Shown in pieces: positions 8,855-17,678 of a stretch of 64,000 nt of DNA. The translations under genes and the position numbers were made by a program. Every line of letters begins with the position of its first letter. Within the stretch, counting starts at the first letter, position 1. The notes beneath the pieces were generated by a model. The model saw only the letters and a list, made by a program, of their open reading frames with translations. It searched no databases and was not told where the DNA came from. The DNA is from Reichenbachiella versicolor (lineage in GTDB: Bacteria; Bacteroidota; Bacteroidia; Cytophagales; Cyclobacteriaceae), in NCBI RefSeq assembly GCF_003171675.1, contig NZ_QFZQ01000001.1, forward strand, positions 806,001-870,000. Direction: 5' to 3'.

Positions 8855-9313
8855 TTACCCAAAGATGTCTTTACGGTCTTTTTTCCTTACAAAAGGAATA
8901 TCGACATTTTTAGTGACGGTCGTAGCTATCTTTTCCGCAGACCTACCTACTACATACCCACCGATACCGATTTCTAGGAGAGTCCAAAATTTAGGATCAA
9001 TGTTTTTGCTAATAGGGTCTGCTGTATTGACAAATGCAGGTTCTATGAAATATGCATACACTACTATAAAAGCGAATGTAAGCATCACGATTGGTCTCCA
9101 GCTACGTTGTAGCCAGTTGCCCGAAGCCTCAGCAGTGATGATGTCTCGCTGAGCATTTTGGACATTGTTCATAGCGTTGAATACGATATTAGAGAGTTCA
9201 TTTTTTGCTCTCAATTTTTCGTCATCGCTCGTAGATAAGTTGTCTACAATCTTGCCACCTTCCGACAAGATGTCTTTAGCACCTTTGCTAAAGATTTTCG
9301 AGAATAATCCCAT
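8855..9313 (-). CDS. GTA/phage-type 3TM holin-like membrane protein
   Basis: 152 residues. The N-terminal half is amphipathic, and the central motif GNWLQRSWRPIVMLTF leads into a membrane segment (about 70-90). A second hydrophobic stretch around FWTLLEIGIGGYVVGRS (about 110-128) follows, with a basic tail. The combination of SW(L)QRSWRP and GIGGYVVGRSAEK matches the GTA_holin_3TM family as I remember it. Such proteins make lesions that release phage or gene-transfer agents or let endolysins out. It lies directly before the amidase in one operon. No capsid, tail or packaging gene is nearby, so this looks like a lone lysis cassette or a domesticated one. Confidence 0.75.
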   Translation of the reverse strand: MGLFSKIFSKGAKDILSEGGKIVDNLSTSDDEKLRAKNELSNIVFNAMNNVQNAQRDIITAEASGNWLQRSWRPIVMLTFAFIVVYAYFIEPAFVNTADPISKNIDPKFWTLLEIGIGGYVVGRSAEKIATTVTKNVDIPFVRKKDRKDIFG

Positions 9314-9761
9314 AAATCTAGTATTGGTTAGAAATAAGAAATACGCTCACCACCTTGATGAGCTAATGGTCGAAATTGGTTAATTCTTATTGAAAATACT
9401 AATAATACAAACGAGGCATCAAAAGCAGTCATATTATTCGATCCATTAGAGAAGATATGCCTTTAGCATGGCCAATGATACAGGTCACGAAATAGTAATA
9501 AGGTCATGGTTTAGATGATTGGTGAAATTTATACGTGTACGAGCACGAATTTTTTCGTGTAGCTGCACGGGCAATAATATGATGTGATCGTTAAAACATG
9601 ATCAAGATCTAGAAACATATGATCTACGTCCTGTTTTCAAGAATAGGTCTAGTCCATTTTTACAATCGGATAAGGCAGGTTAAGCCCTGTTTGCCAGTAG
9701 ATACTTATTAAGAACTAACTAATCTCTACTGACATCATTTCTACCAAAACGGAAACTAAAG
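9314..9761. other. 448-bp divergent intergenic region with paired dyads
   Basis: Separates the holin/amidase operon from the giant PEPCK-like gene. No gene is visible. Around the middle are two related dyads with CGTG/CACG ends, listed separately. The rest is AT-rich and presumably carries two promoters. Confidence 0.5.
9534..9569. promoter_or_regulatory. pair of operator-like CGTG-N6-CACG dyads
   Basis: CGTGTACGAGCACG (9534-9547) and CGTGTAGCTGCACG (9556-9569) are two near-copies of one dyad, starting exactly 22 bp apart, about two helical turns. They lie in the divergent region, about 190 bp upstream of the PEPCK-like start and 220 bp upstream of the holin-like start. The arrangement suggests cooperative binding of a dimeric regulator, but I cannot name one. 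A transcript hairpin is an alternative. Confidence 0.4.
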
Positions 9762-12700
9762 ATGGAAGAACAAAACAACGAAATCAGTCAAAGTCGAAAG
9801 GACACAGTTCAGTACCTTAACCTTCAACTGGCAGCACTAGGACAGCCAGTATTCGAAGACAGGGATGGGGCATTTTGTAACCCTAATTTTACAGCGCTTA
9901 CAGATGGTTTTATTCAAAGTACTCGTGAAGTATCTCGACTTGTGGATCAACCACTTTCTCCAGCAGATCAGAGAATTCAAGATTTTATTGATGATTATTT
10001 GAAGGATGTTGAGATTGATAAAGCCCCTAAACTTGCAAATAACACGCTAGTTCTGACTAAGAAAGGTCATGCAAGAGAATTGAGTCTGCCTCCAGATGCT
10101 AACTATTTCAAAAGTGCAGATGTAACGTCTCATAGAATAAAACAAGGGGTTCTAAATAATCCTTTGAAGGATAAAAGAACTACTAAAGGTACTTTCCATA
10201 TCGTGGAAGGGGACTTACCAGTTCCGCTAGATAAAAAAGAAGTTCCTAAGATTGTATTCGCACATTTCTTGAATGAGGCTTTTAATCAGCCGAGTGATGT
10301 TAAGGTATTACCATTCACAGCAAATCAAGACGAAAAGGCAAAACTGATGGTCTCTTCATTGTTAAGACCTGTAGTCTGTCCCGAGGTAAAGGGAGTCGTG
10401 CCCAAGAAACGTCTAGAGGTTAGATTTTTCGTGCCAGGAACTTTGGTCTCGAACATTGATTTTGTGGAGAATATCTTCGGTAACGCTGGAGATCCATACT
10501 TAGCAGAGAATGATTCTGCTTTAGATCCAGAGCACTGGACTGGACATACTGGTTGTATCATTTTAGCACCTCATTTGAAGACATTGAAGATGAAAGATCT
10601 TGGTCTTCCACATTGGGATGCTGCTACAGAACGTCAGCGCAACGATGGTATGGCTTGGAAGGATGAAAATGAACTGTATAATGATGGTGGTGCATTCAAA
10701 TTGACCTGTAGAGATGATAGAGGTGTAGTGGTGACATTGATTGCTGATAACTATTACGGGTATTCTAAGAAGGAAATTAAAACTCAGATCAGTTACTCCG
10801 CTAATCTATATGGATTGCTAGAAGAAGAGCATGCTGGAGGAGCTATTGCTTACCACAGGGCCGTACTGGGTGATAGAGTGGATGGAAGAAGAGTATCTGC
10901 GAAGCTGGGTAATCTTCACAAGTTTGAGGATGCAATGAAACTTCTAGGTGATAGGGTAGACGTTAAACCAGAAAAATATGCGGTAGATAAGAAGTATCCC
11001 AATATCATATACATACCGGAGTATGCCTTGATCAATACAAATACCAACAGTATCAGTTGGACGTATCAGGGCAAAGAACAGAAGCTAACATTGTCTCCTT
11101 ATAAAACTTATATTCATCCATCTGGAAATAAATATAACCTGGAGAAACATCCAGCTATTTCTCTCTGGAGAATAGTTACCACTCGGGCAGAAGGAGTATT
11201 CTGTCACAAGCCATGTACCGTATCAGGGGGAGGTAAATCTGAGATTTCAAAGTCTATGCAGAATGCAATCTCATACAATGCTTTCCATATCCATAATTTG
11301 GAAGAGGATATTAAAATGGCTGATGAGATTATTGAGAAAGATTACTCTGATAGATATCGAGAAGAAAAGGCTAAAAGACCAAAGTCCAGAGCATTTTTGA
11401 GCCCAGATCGTTCTTTGGGGTCTACGGTTAAGCTTTTAACCGTATCGGATAAACATTCAGATAAATACAATGAGTGGGTACGCAGTATTCCTGATCATAT
11501 TAGGTCATTGGTATTATTCATCAAACGTCTGTATAGACAAAATGAAGGCGGTTTGAACTGGAAGGATAGCATGTCGGTACAGATCATTAATAACCATCAA
11601 GGGACTAAATTCTTATATAATAATCAGCCTGTAGTAGGGAGTTATGTAAGAATAGGTTTCAACCAGCAAGGAACATGGTTGTTACACAAACTAAGATCAG
11701 ATTTTTCAGCGAGTAAGAAAATTCAGACAGAAGATGATATCTCAGCATCTATTGTTCTTCCTAAAGACCGTATCAAGAACCTAAATCCAGAATATTCTAA
11801 TAGGAGTGTCAAAATTCTTGAAAACTGTGAGGCTCACCTATTTCAGAGACCAGATGAAGCTATCGTCCGTGGGTATGATAAGAAAGCGGAAAAGGATCTA
11901 GTATCTGATGGAGTATTCTTGACTAACTATGAGCCACTATCTCGGCAAGATGCGATTGATCTGTATGAGGATACCATCAATTTTGATAAGTATACTCAGC
12001 CTGTGAAGGATTTTCTGATGGATATCATTGAAAACGGTAAGGATGATGAATTCTTTGCTGTACCATCTCATACTAGAATTGTAGACGGGACCCCTACTGT
12101 AAACCCAAGATACCTTGAGAAAAATATTCATTTTGGAGAGACAGAAGATAAATACATCGCGGAAGTTGGTACAAGATTGTTCAGGAAGATAAAATCCGAA
12201 GATCCTGTGATTTATACTGTCAATGCTGTATTGCCAGGTCGAAGAAATAATCCTGTAGACAGGAAAAACGGGATCAGACCATTGGCTGTATACAACCCTA
12301 TTCACTATCAAGAGACTCCTGAACTGTTCATGGACTTTATTAGTAGTTTGACCGGTAAGTCTCCATCTACTACAGGTGCTGGATCTGAAGGTGCTTTGAC
12401 CAAAGGCCCTTTCAATATGTTGACACCTACATCTGACTTGAACAATGCTATGCTAGCACACATCTTAACCGAATCTAGTGCATTTAGTACGGCAGCAGGA
12501 TACGTAGGAGCAGAGAATAAAGTAGATCATGATATTAGTTTACTGATTCCAGAGATTTGGGCAAGGATGATGCCTGAGGATAGAGATCCTAAGGAATTGA
12601 TTAAGCACAAAGCCCTTGAGAAGTTAGACGACTTTGAGTTCGAAGGCAAGAAAGTTTTAGCCAGTAGACTTGGCTATAGAATTACCAACATGTTTGCCTT

Positions 12701-13262
12701 TAGGTGTATGAATAGACTGTTTGATGAACCAGGAGCAGTATTCACAGAGAGAATGTTGAAGCCAGAGCTTCAGGGTATGGAAGACTATGTAGATGGTATC
12801 AATAATATCGTCGAAACTCAGCAGAAAGTAGCTAAGAGATATTTCGATGACAATAGTGTGAGCGCTGCGATACCTCCACTACAAATTCTACTACACGTAA
12901 TGGCTTATGGTCACTATGAAGGTAAGGATATCAGCGACCCAGAACTCAGAAAACAGTTTGATCGCGATCATGTATTGGCAAGTGACTGGTATCAAGAGCG
13001 ACTGAAGCTGAAGCAAGAGAAAGACATTTCTTTCGTGGAGAAGCAGATCAAATACTTAGAAAACTTCATAAAGCTGCCTCAAAATGCTCCTCTTACCGTT
13101 GATTTAGATATCGAGTCCAAATTAAAAAGACTGAAGGTAGAATTTGAAAGAGTGTCAGCATCTGCGTACTTGGATACATTAGTAGGAACTATAGGTGCTG
13201 ATCCATTATTTAGGAAGCAACCTGCAGTAGAAGAAGAACAGGTGGAGTTGGCAATGGAATAG
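9762..13262 (+). CDS. giant (1166 aa) PPi-type phosphoenolpyruvate carboxykinase-like protein
   Basis: Very large soluble protein without signal peptide or membrane segments. Size and a P-loop-like motif at about residues 487-495 (VSGGGKSEI) fit the diphosphate-dependent PEP carboxykinases described from Entamoeba and propionibacteria, which are about twice the size of ATP/GTP enzymes and were long annotated as hypothetical. I assign this from memory of the family rather than from an alignment. If right, it interconverts oxaloacetate plus diphosphate with PEP, CO2 and phosphate. The N-terminal third contains a Trp/His/Gly-rich segment (DPEHWTGHTGC, about residues 258-268). The C-terminal 130 residues are charged and helical. 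The gene is monocistronic and is followed by a hairpin terminator. Alternative: an uncharacterised kinase-like family. Confidence 0.6.
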   Translation: MEEQNNEISQSRKDTVQYLNLQLAALGQPVFEDRDGAFCNPNFTALTDGFIQSTREVSRLVDQPLSPADQRIQDFIDDYLKDVEIDKAPKLANNTLVLTKKGHARELSLPPDANYFKSADVTSHRIKQGVLNNPLKDKRTTKGTFHIVEGDLPVPLDKKEVPKIVFAHFLNEAFNQPSDVKVLPFTANQDEKAKLMVSSLLRPVVCPEVKGVVPKKRLEVRFFVPGTLVSNIDFVENIFGNAGDPYLAENDSALDPEHWTGHTGCIILAPHLKTLKMKDLGLPHWDAATERQRNDGMAWKDENELYNDGGAFKLTCRDDRGVVVTLIADNYYGYSKKEIKTQISYSANLYGLLEEEHAGGAIAYHRAVLGDRVDGRRVSAKLGNLHKFEDAMKLLGDRVDVKPEKYAVDKKYPNIIYIPEYALINTNTNSISWTYQGKEQKLTLSPYKTYIHPSGNKYNLEKHPAISLWRIVTTRAEGVFCHKPCTVSGGGKSEISKSMQNAISYNAFHIHNLEEDIKMADEIIEKDYSDRYREEKAKRPKSRAFLSPDRSLGSTVKLLTVSDKHSDKYNEWVRSIPDHIRSLVLFIKRLYRQNEGGLNWKDSMSVQIINNHQGTKFLYNNQPVVGSYVRIGFNQQGTWLLHKLRSDFSASKKIQTEDDISASIVLPKDRIKNLNPEYSNRSVKILENCEAHLFQRPDEAIVRGYDKKAEKDLVSDGVFLTNYEPLSRQDAIDLYEDTINFDKYTQPVKDFLMDIIENGKDDEFFAVPSHTRIVDGTPTVNPRYLEKNIHFGETEDKYIAEVGTRLFRKIKSEDPVIYTVNAVLPGRRNNPVDRKNGIRPLAVYNPIHYQETPELFMDFISSLTGKSPSTTGAGSEGALTKGPFNMLTPTSDLNNAMLAHILTESSAFSTAAGYVGAENKVDHDISLLIPEIWARMMPEDRDPKELIKHKALEKLDDFEFEGKKVLASRLGYRITNMFAFRCMNRLFDEPGAVFTERMLKPELQGMEDYVDGINNIVETQQKVAKRYFDDNSVSAAIPPLQILLHVMAYGHYEGKDISDPELRKQFDRDHVLASDWYQERLKLKQEKDISFVEKQIKYLENFIKLPQNAPLTVDLDIESKLKRLKVEFERVSASAYLDTLVGTIGADPLFRKQPAVEEEQVELAME

Positions 13263-13296
13263 GCATTCCTGTTATAGTAGTTAATACGAATTATTG

Positions 13297-13326
13297 AGCC
13301 ATGTTTCTGTTGAGGCATGGCTTTTT
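13297..13326 (+). terminator. intrinsic terminator of the PEPCK-like gene
   Basis: AGCCATG (13297-13303) pairs with CATGGCT (13316-13322) and is followed by TTTTTA. It lies 35 bp after the stop codon. Confidence 0.8.
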
Positions 13327-13337
13327 ATATGAATGAC

Positions 13338-13589
13338 AGTTGATGAATTGTAATATCTGGTTGATCGCATGTAACCCTTGGTTGATGAAATGTAACGTCT
13401 GGTTGATCGCATGTAATGCTTGGTTGATGAATTGTAATGTCTGGTTGGTCACATGTAATGCTTGGTTGATGAAATGTAAAGTCTGGTTGGTCACATGTAA
13501 TGCTTGGTTGATGAAATGTAACGTCTGGTTGATCACATGTAATGCCTGGTTGATGAGATGTAACGTCTGGTTAATCATATGTAATGTCA
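13338..13589. repeat. 21-bp tandem repeat, 12 units (six 42-bp dimers)
   Basis: Twelve consecutive 21-bp units without indels. Odd and even units differ consistently: type A resembles GGTTGATGAAATGTAACGTC plus T, type B resembles GGTTGATCACATGTAATGCT plus T, so the real period is 42 bp. Because 21 is a multiple of three, several frames stay open: the plus strand reads a 14-residue repeat (CNVWLITCNAWLMK) and the minus strand a 7-residue repeat (INQALHV/INQTLHF). Neither has a convincing start context, and both are probably by-products of the repeat. It lies between the PEPCK-like terminator and the 3' end of the sulfatase-like gene. Confidence 0.9.
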
Positions 13590-13612
13590 GTGAGGCTTCT
13601 CAACAATAAACA

Positions 13613-14995
13613 CTACTTCGGAGTATTTGACATATAAGGGCCATCCTTGCTCTTTTTGTCTTTAATTTTTGTCATATACCGGAGATAGAGAGAATCTTGG
13701 CGGGAAGGAGCAGGGATCTCTTTGAGGACTTTTTTTATTATAGCTATTTGGTCAGCAAATTCGACAGAATTTCCACTGATGAGTTTGTAAGGTCCATGAT
13801 CCATTTGGTGCCAATACATGTTATACCCATCTTTTAGGATGTCTTTAGTACGGACCATTTGATGAACCGTCATATAGCTGTAAATCCATTCACGATGTGT
13901 TTTGTGTTTTCCGTGAAGTACAGGGACTAGAGAAACACCGTCAATATTTTGAGAAAGTTTAGCACCTACCAATTCTTCGATAGTAGGGAAAATGTCCGTT
14001 AGGTCAGTCAAAGCATCAGACCTACCTATTGCTTTTACCCCAGCGCCACTAATGATGAGTGGTACTCGGGTACCTTTCTCTAGAGATACACTTTCTTTTC
14101 CAAAATCCTCACTAGCGTTATCAGAAGTAATAATGAAAATAGTGTTTTCCAGTTCCTTTATTTTATGGAGTTGGAGTTTAAGTTGTCCAATCATCATGTC
14201 TATGTAGTTAGCATGAGCAGCCATGGAGTTGTCACTATAGATATAGGTTCTTCTAGGGAAGAAAGAATATTGAGGGGTTTTAGGAAGGTTGTTGTTCCCA
14301 TTTCTATTCCCCAAGTGTAGCGGCATATAGAGTAAGAATGGTTTATCTTCTCTATGTGCGCGTCTAATGAAATCCATTGAATATCGAAGTACCATCTCAG
14401 GACCAAAGTCATTGTCTGTTGTCTGTAGCCATTCTGCGGTATCTTCCTCATGCTTATAAATACTTACATAAGGATTCCAGTAGCATGAAGGTTTTGTTTT
14501 TCCTTTCTTGGTTACGTATTGACCAAAACCTTCTGGTCCATGCCAATCACCAGTGATGAAGTATTCATCAAACCCGTGATCAGTGACTTTTCCATTGAGT
14601 TGAAACTTTCCCGCCATCAAAGTCTTATATCCAGCTTCTTTAGCCACATTCGAAAACAATTTGTGCTCATGTAGGTGATGATTTTTTTCTTCTATGCTGG
14701 GTCTCATAGATCCATGATACCATTCAGTTTGGTGAGCATATTTGCCAGTCATGAGCATGGCTAGCGTAGCTTGATTTTTAGGTGTAGCCCATGCCGTTTT
14801 AAAAAAGACTCCATTTTGAGCTAATAAATCTAGATGAGGAGTTTTGGCAATTTTATTCCCATAGATTGGTAATTCTCGTGGGCTCATGTCATCTGCCATC
14901 AACAATATGATGTTTGGACGCTTCTTTGCCAGAGTACTAATGGAAGCCAAAAATAGAAATACGAACATAGTGTTCCTCATACTTTCTTTTTTCAA
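13613..14995 (-). CDS. secreted sulfatase-like protein with degenerate active site
   Basis: Alkaline-phosphatase-superfamily (sulfatase S1-like) protein of 460 residues with an N-terminal signal sequence. Metal-site residues are kept: Asp35-Asp36 in LLMADDM and Asp292-Asn293 in ITSDNAS, and Lys307 in EKGTRVP. The formylglycine motif is not: aligning on LMTGKY, the positions of C-x-[PA]-x-R read N74-Q-A-T-L78, so both the Cys/Ser nucleophile and the Arg are missing. GKWHLG is GKFQLNG, losing the His. It is therefore unlikely to be a normal formylglycine sulfatase. It could be an inactive binding homologue or an enzyme with another nucleophile. Leftward, apparently monocistronic. Confidence 0.85.
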   Translation of the reverse strand: MKKESMRNTMFVFLFLASISTLAKKRPNIILLMADDMSPRELPIYGNKIAKTPHLDLLAQNGVFFKTAWATPKNQATLAMLMTGKYAHQTEWYHGSMRPSIEEKNHHLHEHKLFSNVAKEAGYKTLMAGKFQLNGKVTDHGFDEYFITGDWHGPEGFGQYVTKKGKTKPSCYWNPYVSIYKHEEDTAEWLQTTDNDFGPEMVLRYSMDFIRRAHREDKPFLLYMPLHLGNRNGNNNLPKTPQYSFFPRRTYIYSDNSMAAHANYIDMMIGQLKLQLHKIKELENTIFIITSDNASEDFGKESVSLEKGTRVPLIISGAGVKAIGRSDALTDLTDIFPTIEELVGAKLSQNIDGVSLVPVLHGKHKTHREWIYSYMTVHQMVRTKDILKDGYNMYWHQMDHGPYKLISGNSVEFADQIAIIKKVLKEIPAPSRQDSLYLRYMTKIKDKKSKDGPYMSNTPK

Positions 14996-15221
14996 TTGTC
15001 TCAGGTATAGTAGGTTGAGAACAAAGTAGGGATGGGGAAGAGTTCATTTAAGTTAACGAATTCGACTAATATATTAGTGCTTTACAAAAGAAAACTATTC
15101 TGCATGCCTACTACTTTTTGAGAAAGTACCGGATTTCAAGTCCTTTATTTTGAATTTTTATTGGAAATTATGCCGATAAATCAGCTATTCATAGAGTAGA
15201 GAGATCTAATCATTTTTTGAC

Positions 15222-16361
15222 TTACTGTACAGTTTTCCACCAATGATCAAACTTTTGATCTTTGCCAATCAATATTTCTTCACCGATACGAGGTGTTTTA
15301 ATATCGATGCCATGCTTTAGGCTAGCAGCTAGTACTCTGTCAGCGCTGTTATACCATTCATGATTGGCCAAAGTAAAAGCGCCCCAGTGAATTGGAATTA
15401 AAGTTTTTCCTTTAAGATCAATATGGGCTTGGACAGTCTCTTCAGGGAACATGTGAATATCACTCCATAATGAGTCATATTGCCCACATTCCATTAGACA
15501 TAAGTCAAAAGGACCATGTTCATCTCCGATTTTTTTGAACCCATCAAAATATCCAGAGTCCCCACTAAAATAGATTTTATTCTTTCCTTCAATAACCCAT
15601 GAGCACCAAAGAGTTTTGGCTCGATCACTAAGTCCTCTTCCGCTGAAATGCTGTGAAGGAGTACATACGAACCTGATTCCATCAATATTAGTTTCTTCAT
15701 CCCAATAGAGCTCAGTGATTTTTTCGCTGGGAACGCCCCATCCTTCAAGGTGTGATCCTAATCCCATAGGTACTAAAAAGTGCTTAGCCTTGTTCTTGAG
15801 TTTAAGTACCGTAGGGTAGTCAAGGTGGTCATAGTGGTCGTGAGAATAGACAATTAAATCAATTTCAGGGAGGTCTTCTATTGCTATGGGAATAGAATCA
15901 GAGTTATAATACCTCTTTCCTGTTAGATAAGGAAGAGGGGCAGGGTATTCACCAAACATAGGATCCAGAAGTATGTTTTTATTGTTCATTTTCAGATAGA
16001 AAGATGAGTGCCCATACCAGATGGCAGAGCTAGTAGAGTCTGCTATGTTTTCTACTTCTTCCTTAGACCATCTTTGTACTGGGACATTATTAGCAGGTCT
16101 ACCGTTTGGGTTTCCTTTGAGCATTTTTGAAATCATCTTTTTATAATCCGAAAAGGAGAATTCAAGCTTTACAGGAGATAGGTTTACAAAATTGTCATCT
16201 TTATATGTTTTCAACGTTTTAATCTTTTCTAATCTTTCACCGCTTGGTTTAGCTCCGAATGAAGGGTAGAAGTTGATAATTAAAATGCCAATAAGCACTA
16301 AGGTGCTTACAATGCTCAAAATTGTTAAAAGCATATACTTTATGATTTTTGAAATACTCAT
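15222..16361 (-). CDS. membrane-anchored metallo-beta-lactamase-fold hydrolase (UlaG/NAPE-PLD-like)
   Basis: 379 residues. An N-terminal hydrophobic segment (about 8-30) suggests a membrane anchor with the catalytic part outside the cytoplasm. The metallo-beta-lactamase core contains the metal motif SHDHYDHLD (HxHxDH), preceded by the strand IWYGHSSFYLKMN. Later metal positions include FSGDSGYFDG and PIHWGAF. This arrangement matches the L-ascorbate-6-P lactonase / NAPE-phospholipase D-like branch. The natural substrate, a phosphodiester or lactone, cannot be told from sequence. It stands alone between AT-rich spacers. Confidence 0.88.
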   Translation of the reverse strand: MSISKIIKYMLLTILSIVSTLVLIGILIINFYPSFGAKPSGERLEKIKTLKTYKDDNFVNLSPVKLEFSFSDYKKMISKMLKGNPNGRPANNVPVQRWSKEEVENIADSTSSAIWYGHSSFYLKMNNKNILLDPMFGEYPAPLPYLTGKRYYNSDSIPIAIEDLPEIDLIVYSHDHYDHLDYPTVLKLKNKAKHFLVPMGLGSHLEGWGVPSEKITELYWDEETNIDGIRFVCTPSQHFSGRGLSDRAKTLWCSWVIEGKNKIYFSGDSGYFDGFKKIGDEHGPFDLCLMECGQYDSLWSDIHMFPEETVQAHIDLKGKTLIPIHWGAFTLANHEWYNSADRVLAASLKHGIDIKTPRIGEEILIGKDQKFDHWWKTVQ

Positions 16362-17005
16362 CTAGGAAATACTAAAGCCAAAACGAAATCGGCTATTCAT
16401 ATGTTTTTAGTTAAGCTAAACTATAAAAAGTCTACTAAGGAGGGAAAGAAGAATTCTATCTGTATAAATCCAATACAGAAATTAAGAAATCGTATTTTAC
16501 GTTGATTTGGGCTCAAGTAGAAAAAAAGGACTGCTCTATGAACAGTCCTACACATTTTTTACTTGAATGAAGTTGTACTAAGCCAACACTTATCTTTAAA
16601 ATAGGCTGGTTTTTGGTATCAAACTAAAATCAGGTATAAGGCTACACTTGCTGCTTTGAAAGCAATGGCATAGAATAAAATCGATGTTTTAAGAGCTTTA
16701 GTTTCCAAGGGCTATAATAGTTTATTTTACGATTCAAATTTAGATATTGATTGAATTAAATCAATGGGTATAATCACGTAATATAGAATATAAGGGTTTT
16801 ACTTATTTATGATTATTTAAAGATAAAATTAGTAATCGGTTATTTATTTAGGATTTATCTAATAATTAAAGCTTCTTTTAAAAGGGGTTTAGTATCTCTT
16901 TGAATGTATTTTTATTGTATTATTTTAATAAGTGGTATTATTCCAAGAAAGACTTGTTGGTAAATTATGTGATAGGTTAAGGTGTTGGTTTTAATGTGCA
17001 GTATT
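16362..17005. other. 644-bp AT-rich gene-free stretch
   Basis: No open frame with coding character is visible on either strand. The DNA is noticeably AT-rich. Its one clear structure is a hairpin at 16527-16549. It may contain a small RNA or a decayed gene, but I see nothing that shows either. Confidence 0.5.
16527..16549. terminator. hairpin with T-tracts on both sides
   Basis: AGGACTG (16527-16533) pairs with CAGTCCT (16543-16549). The minus strand continues with seven T and the plus strand shortly with TTTTTT. It resembles a bidirectional terminator but lies about 450 bp beyond the nearest leftward gene end, so the transcript it would stop is unclear. Confidence 0.6.
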
Positions 17006-17677
17006 TCAGTTGGTTAAGGGTAGTTTTTCTTTGTATTCTTCTAGAAAAATATGCTTTGATTTTAATCTGTATTGCATGACCCATCTTGGATGTGGTAAAG
17101 ATTCGATCTTTTCGAAGAAGTTGTGTTTTTTGTTGACGTATTTCAGGAATTTTATATTTTCTCCTTTACCAATACTATAGGCTATGGAAGTATCTATGTT
17201 GAATTGCAACTGAGCTTTGATCCACTGAACCACAGACTCTTCAAAAATCTCCTTCCAACCCTTGATATCGTAGTAGTTTAGGTTTTTACCGTCAGATATA
17301 TAGCCAAGAGGAGAAATTCCTGTTATAAAATAGTTGGCGTAGAAATTTTTTGGGCCACCTATAAAATTAATCATTTCGTAGACGAATTTTGAGCTCAATT
17401 CGTGCCTTTTTGGAAATGGATTAGTGATGCCACAAAAATCTTCCATACAGATCGGGTCGGTAAATGGAGCACCAGTTAATCCTCCTCCTAGTCTACCAGG
17501 ATTGATCCCAAATAAGATTTTACGAAAGTTATTATCGTTATAAAACTTATGGTAAAAAGCTTCTGTAGTATCCCAACCTTCTTTCGTGATATAAGGGTTA
17601 AGAGTTTCCACATTAGCAGGAAGTAAATCTGGAGGAGTTAGGGATTGGTAGAAATCAAGTATCTGATTAGCTATCAA
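17006..17677 (-). CDS. uracil-DNA glycosylase-superfamily protein (SMUG/DUF4918-like)
   Basis: 223 residues. The two UDG-superfamily motifs are present: GINPGRLGGG (57-66), which holds the water-activating loop region, and LPHPRWVMQYR near 195-205, replacing the usual HPS leucine loop. The family is expected to excise uracil or related damaged bases from DNA. Motif 1 has no Asp/Asn directly after GINPGR, so the exact specificity is uncertain. It begins 1 bp after the stop of the bifunctional nuclease gene, and the pair is probably one transcript. Cytoplasmic. Confidence 0.8.
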   Translation of the reverse strand: MIANQILDFYQSLTPPDLLPANVETLNPYITKEGWDTTEAFYHKFYNDNNFRKILFGINPGRLGGGLTGAPFTDPICMEDFCGITNPFPKRHELSSKFVYEMINFIGGPKNFYANYFITGISPLGYISDGKNLNYYDIKGWKEIFEESVVQWIKAQLQFNIDTSIAYSIGKGENIKFLKYVNKKHNFFEKIESLPHPRWVMQYRLKSKHIFLEEYKEKLPLTN

Positions 17678-17678
17678 A

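Noticed and set aside
8030-9313. Prophage
   Set aside because: Apart from the holin-like and amidase genes there is no integrase, capsid, portal, terminase or tail gene, and no att-like repeat was seen.
13291-13578. Repeat protein coding frame on the minus strand (INQALH-type heptads)
   Set aside because: Same reason: an open frame across the minisatellite, running into the PEPCK-like terminator; no evidence of translation.
13340-13609. Repeat protein coding frame on the plus strand (CNVWL-type 14-mers)
   Set aside because: The frame is open only because the unit length is a multiple of three; it has no ribosome site, begins within the array and has an implausible Cys/Trp-rich composition.
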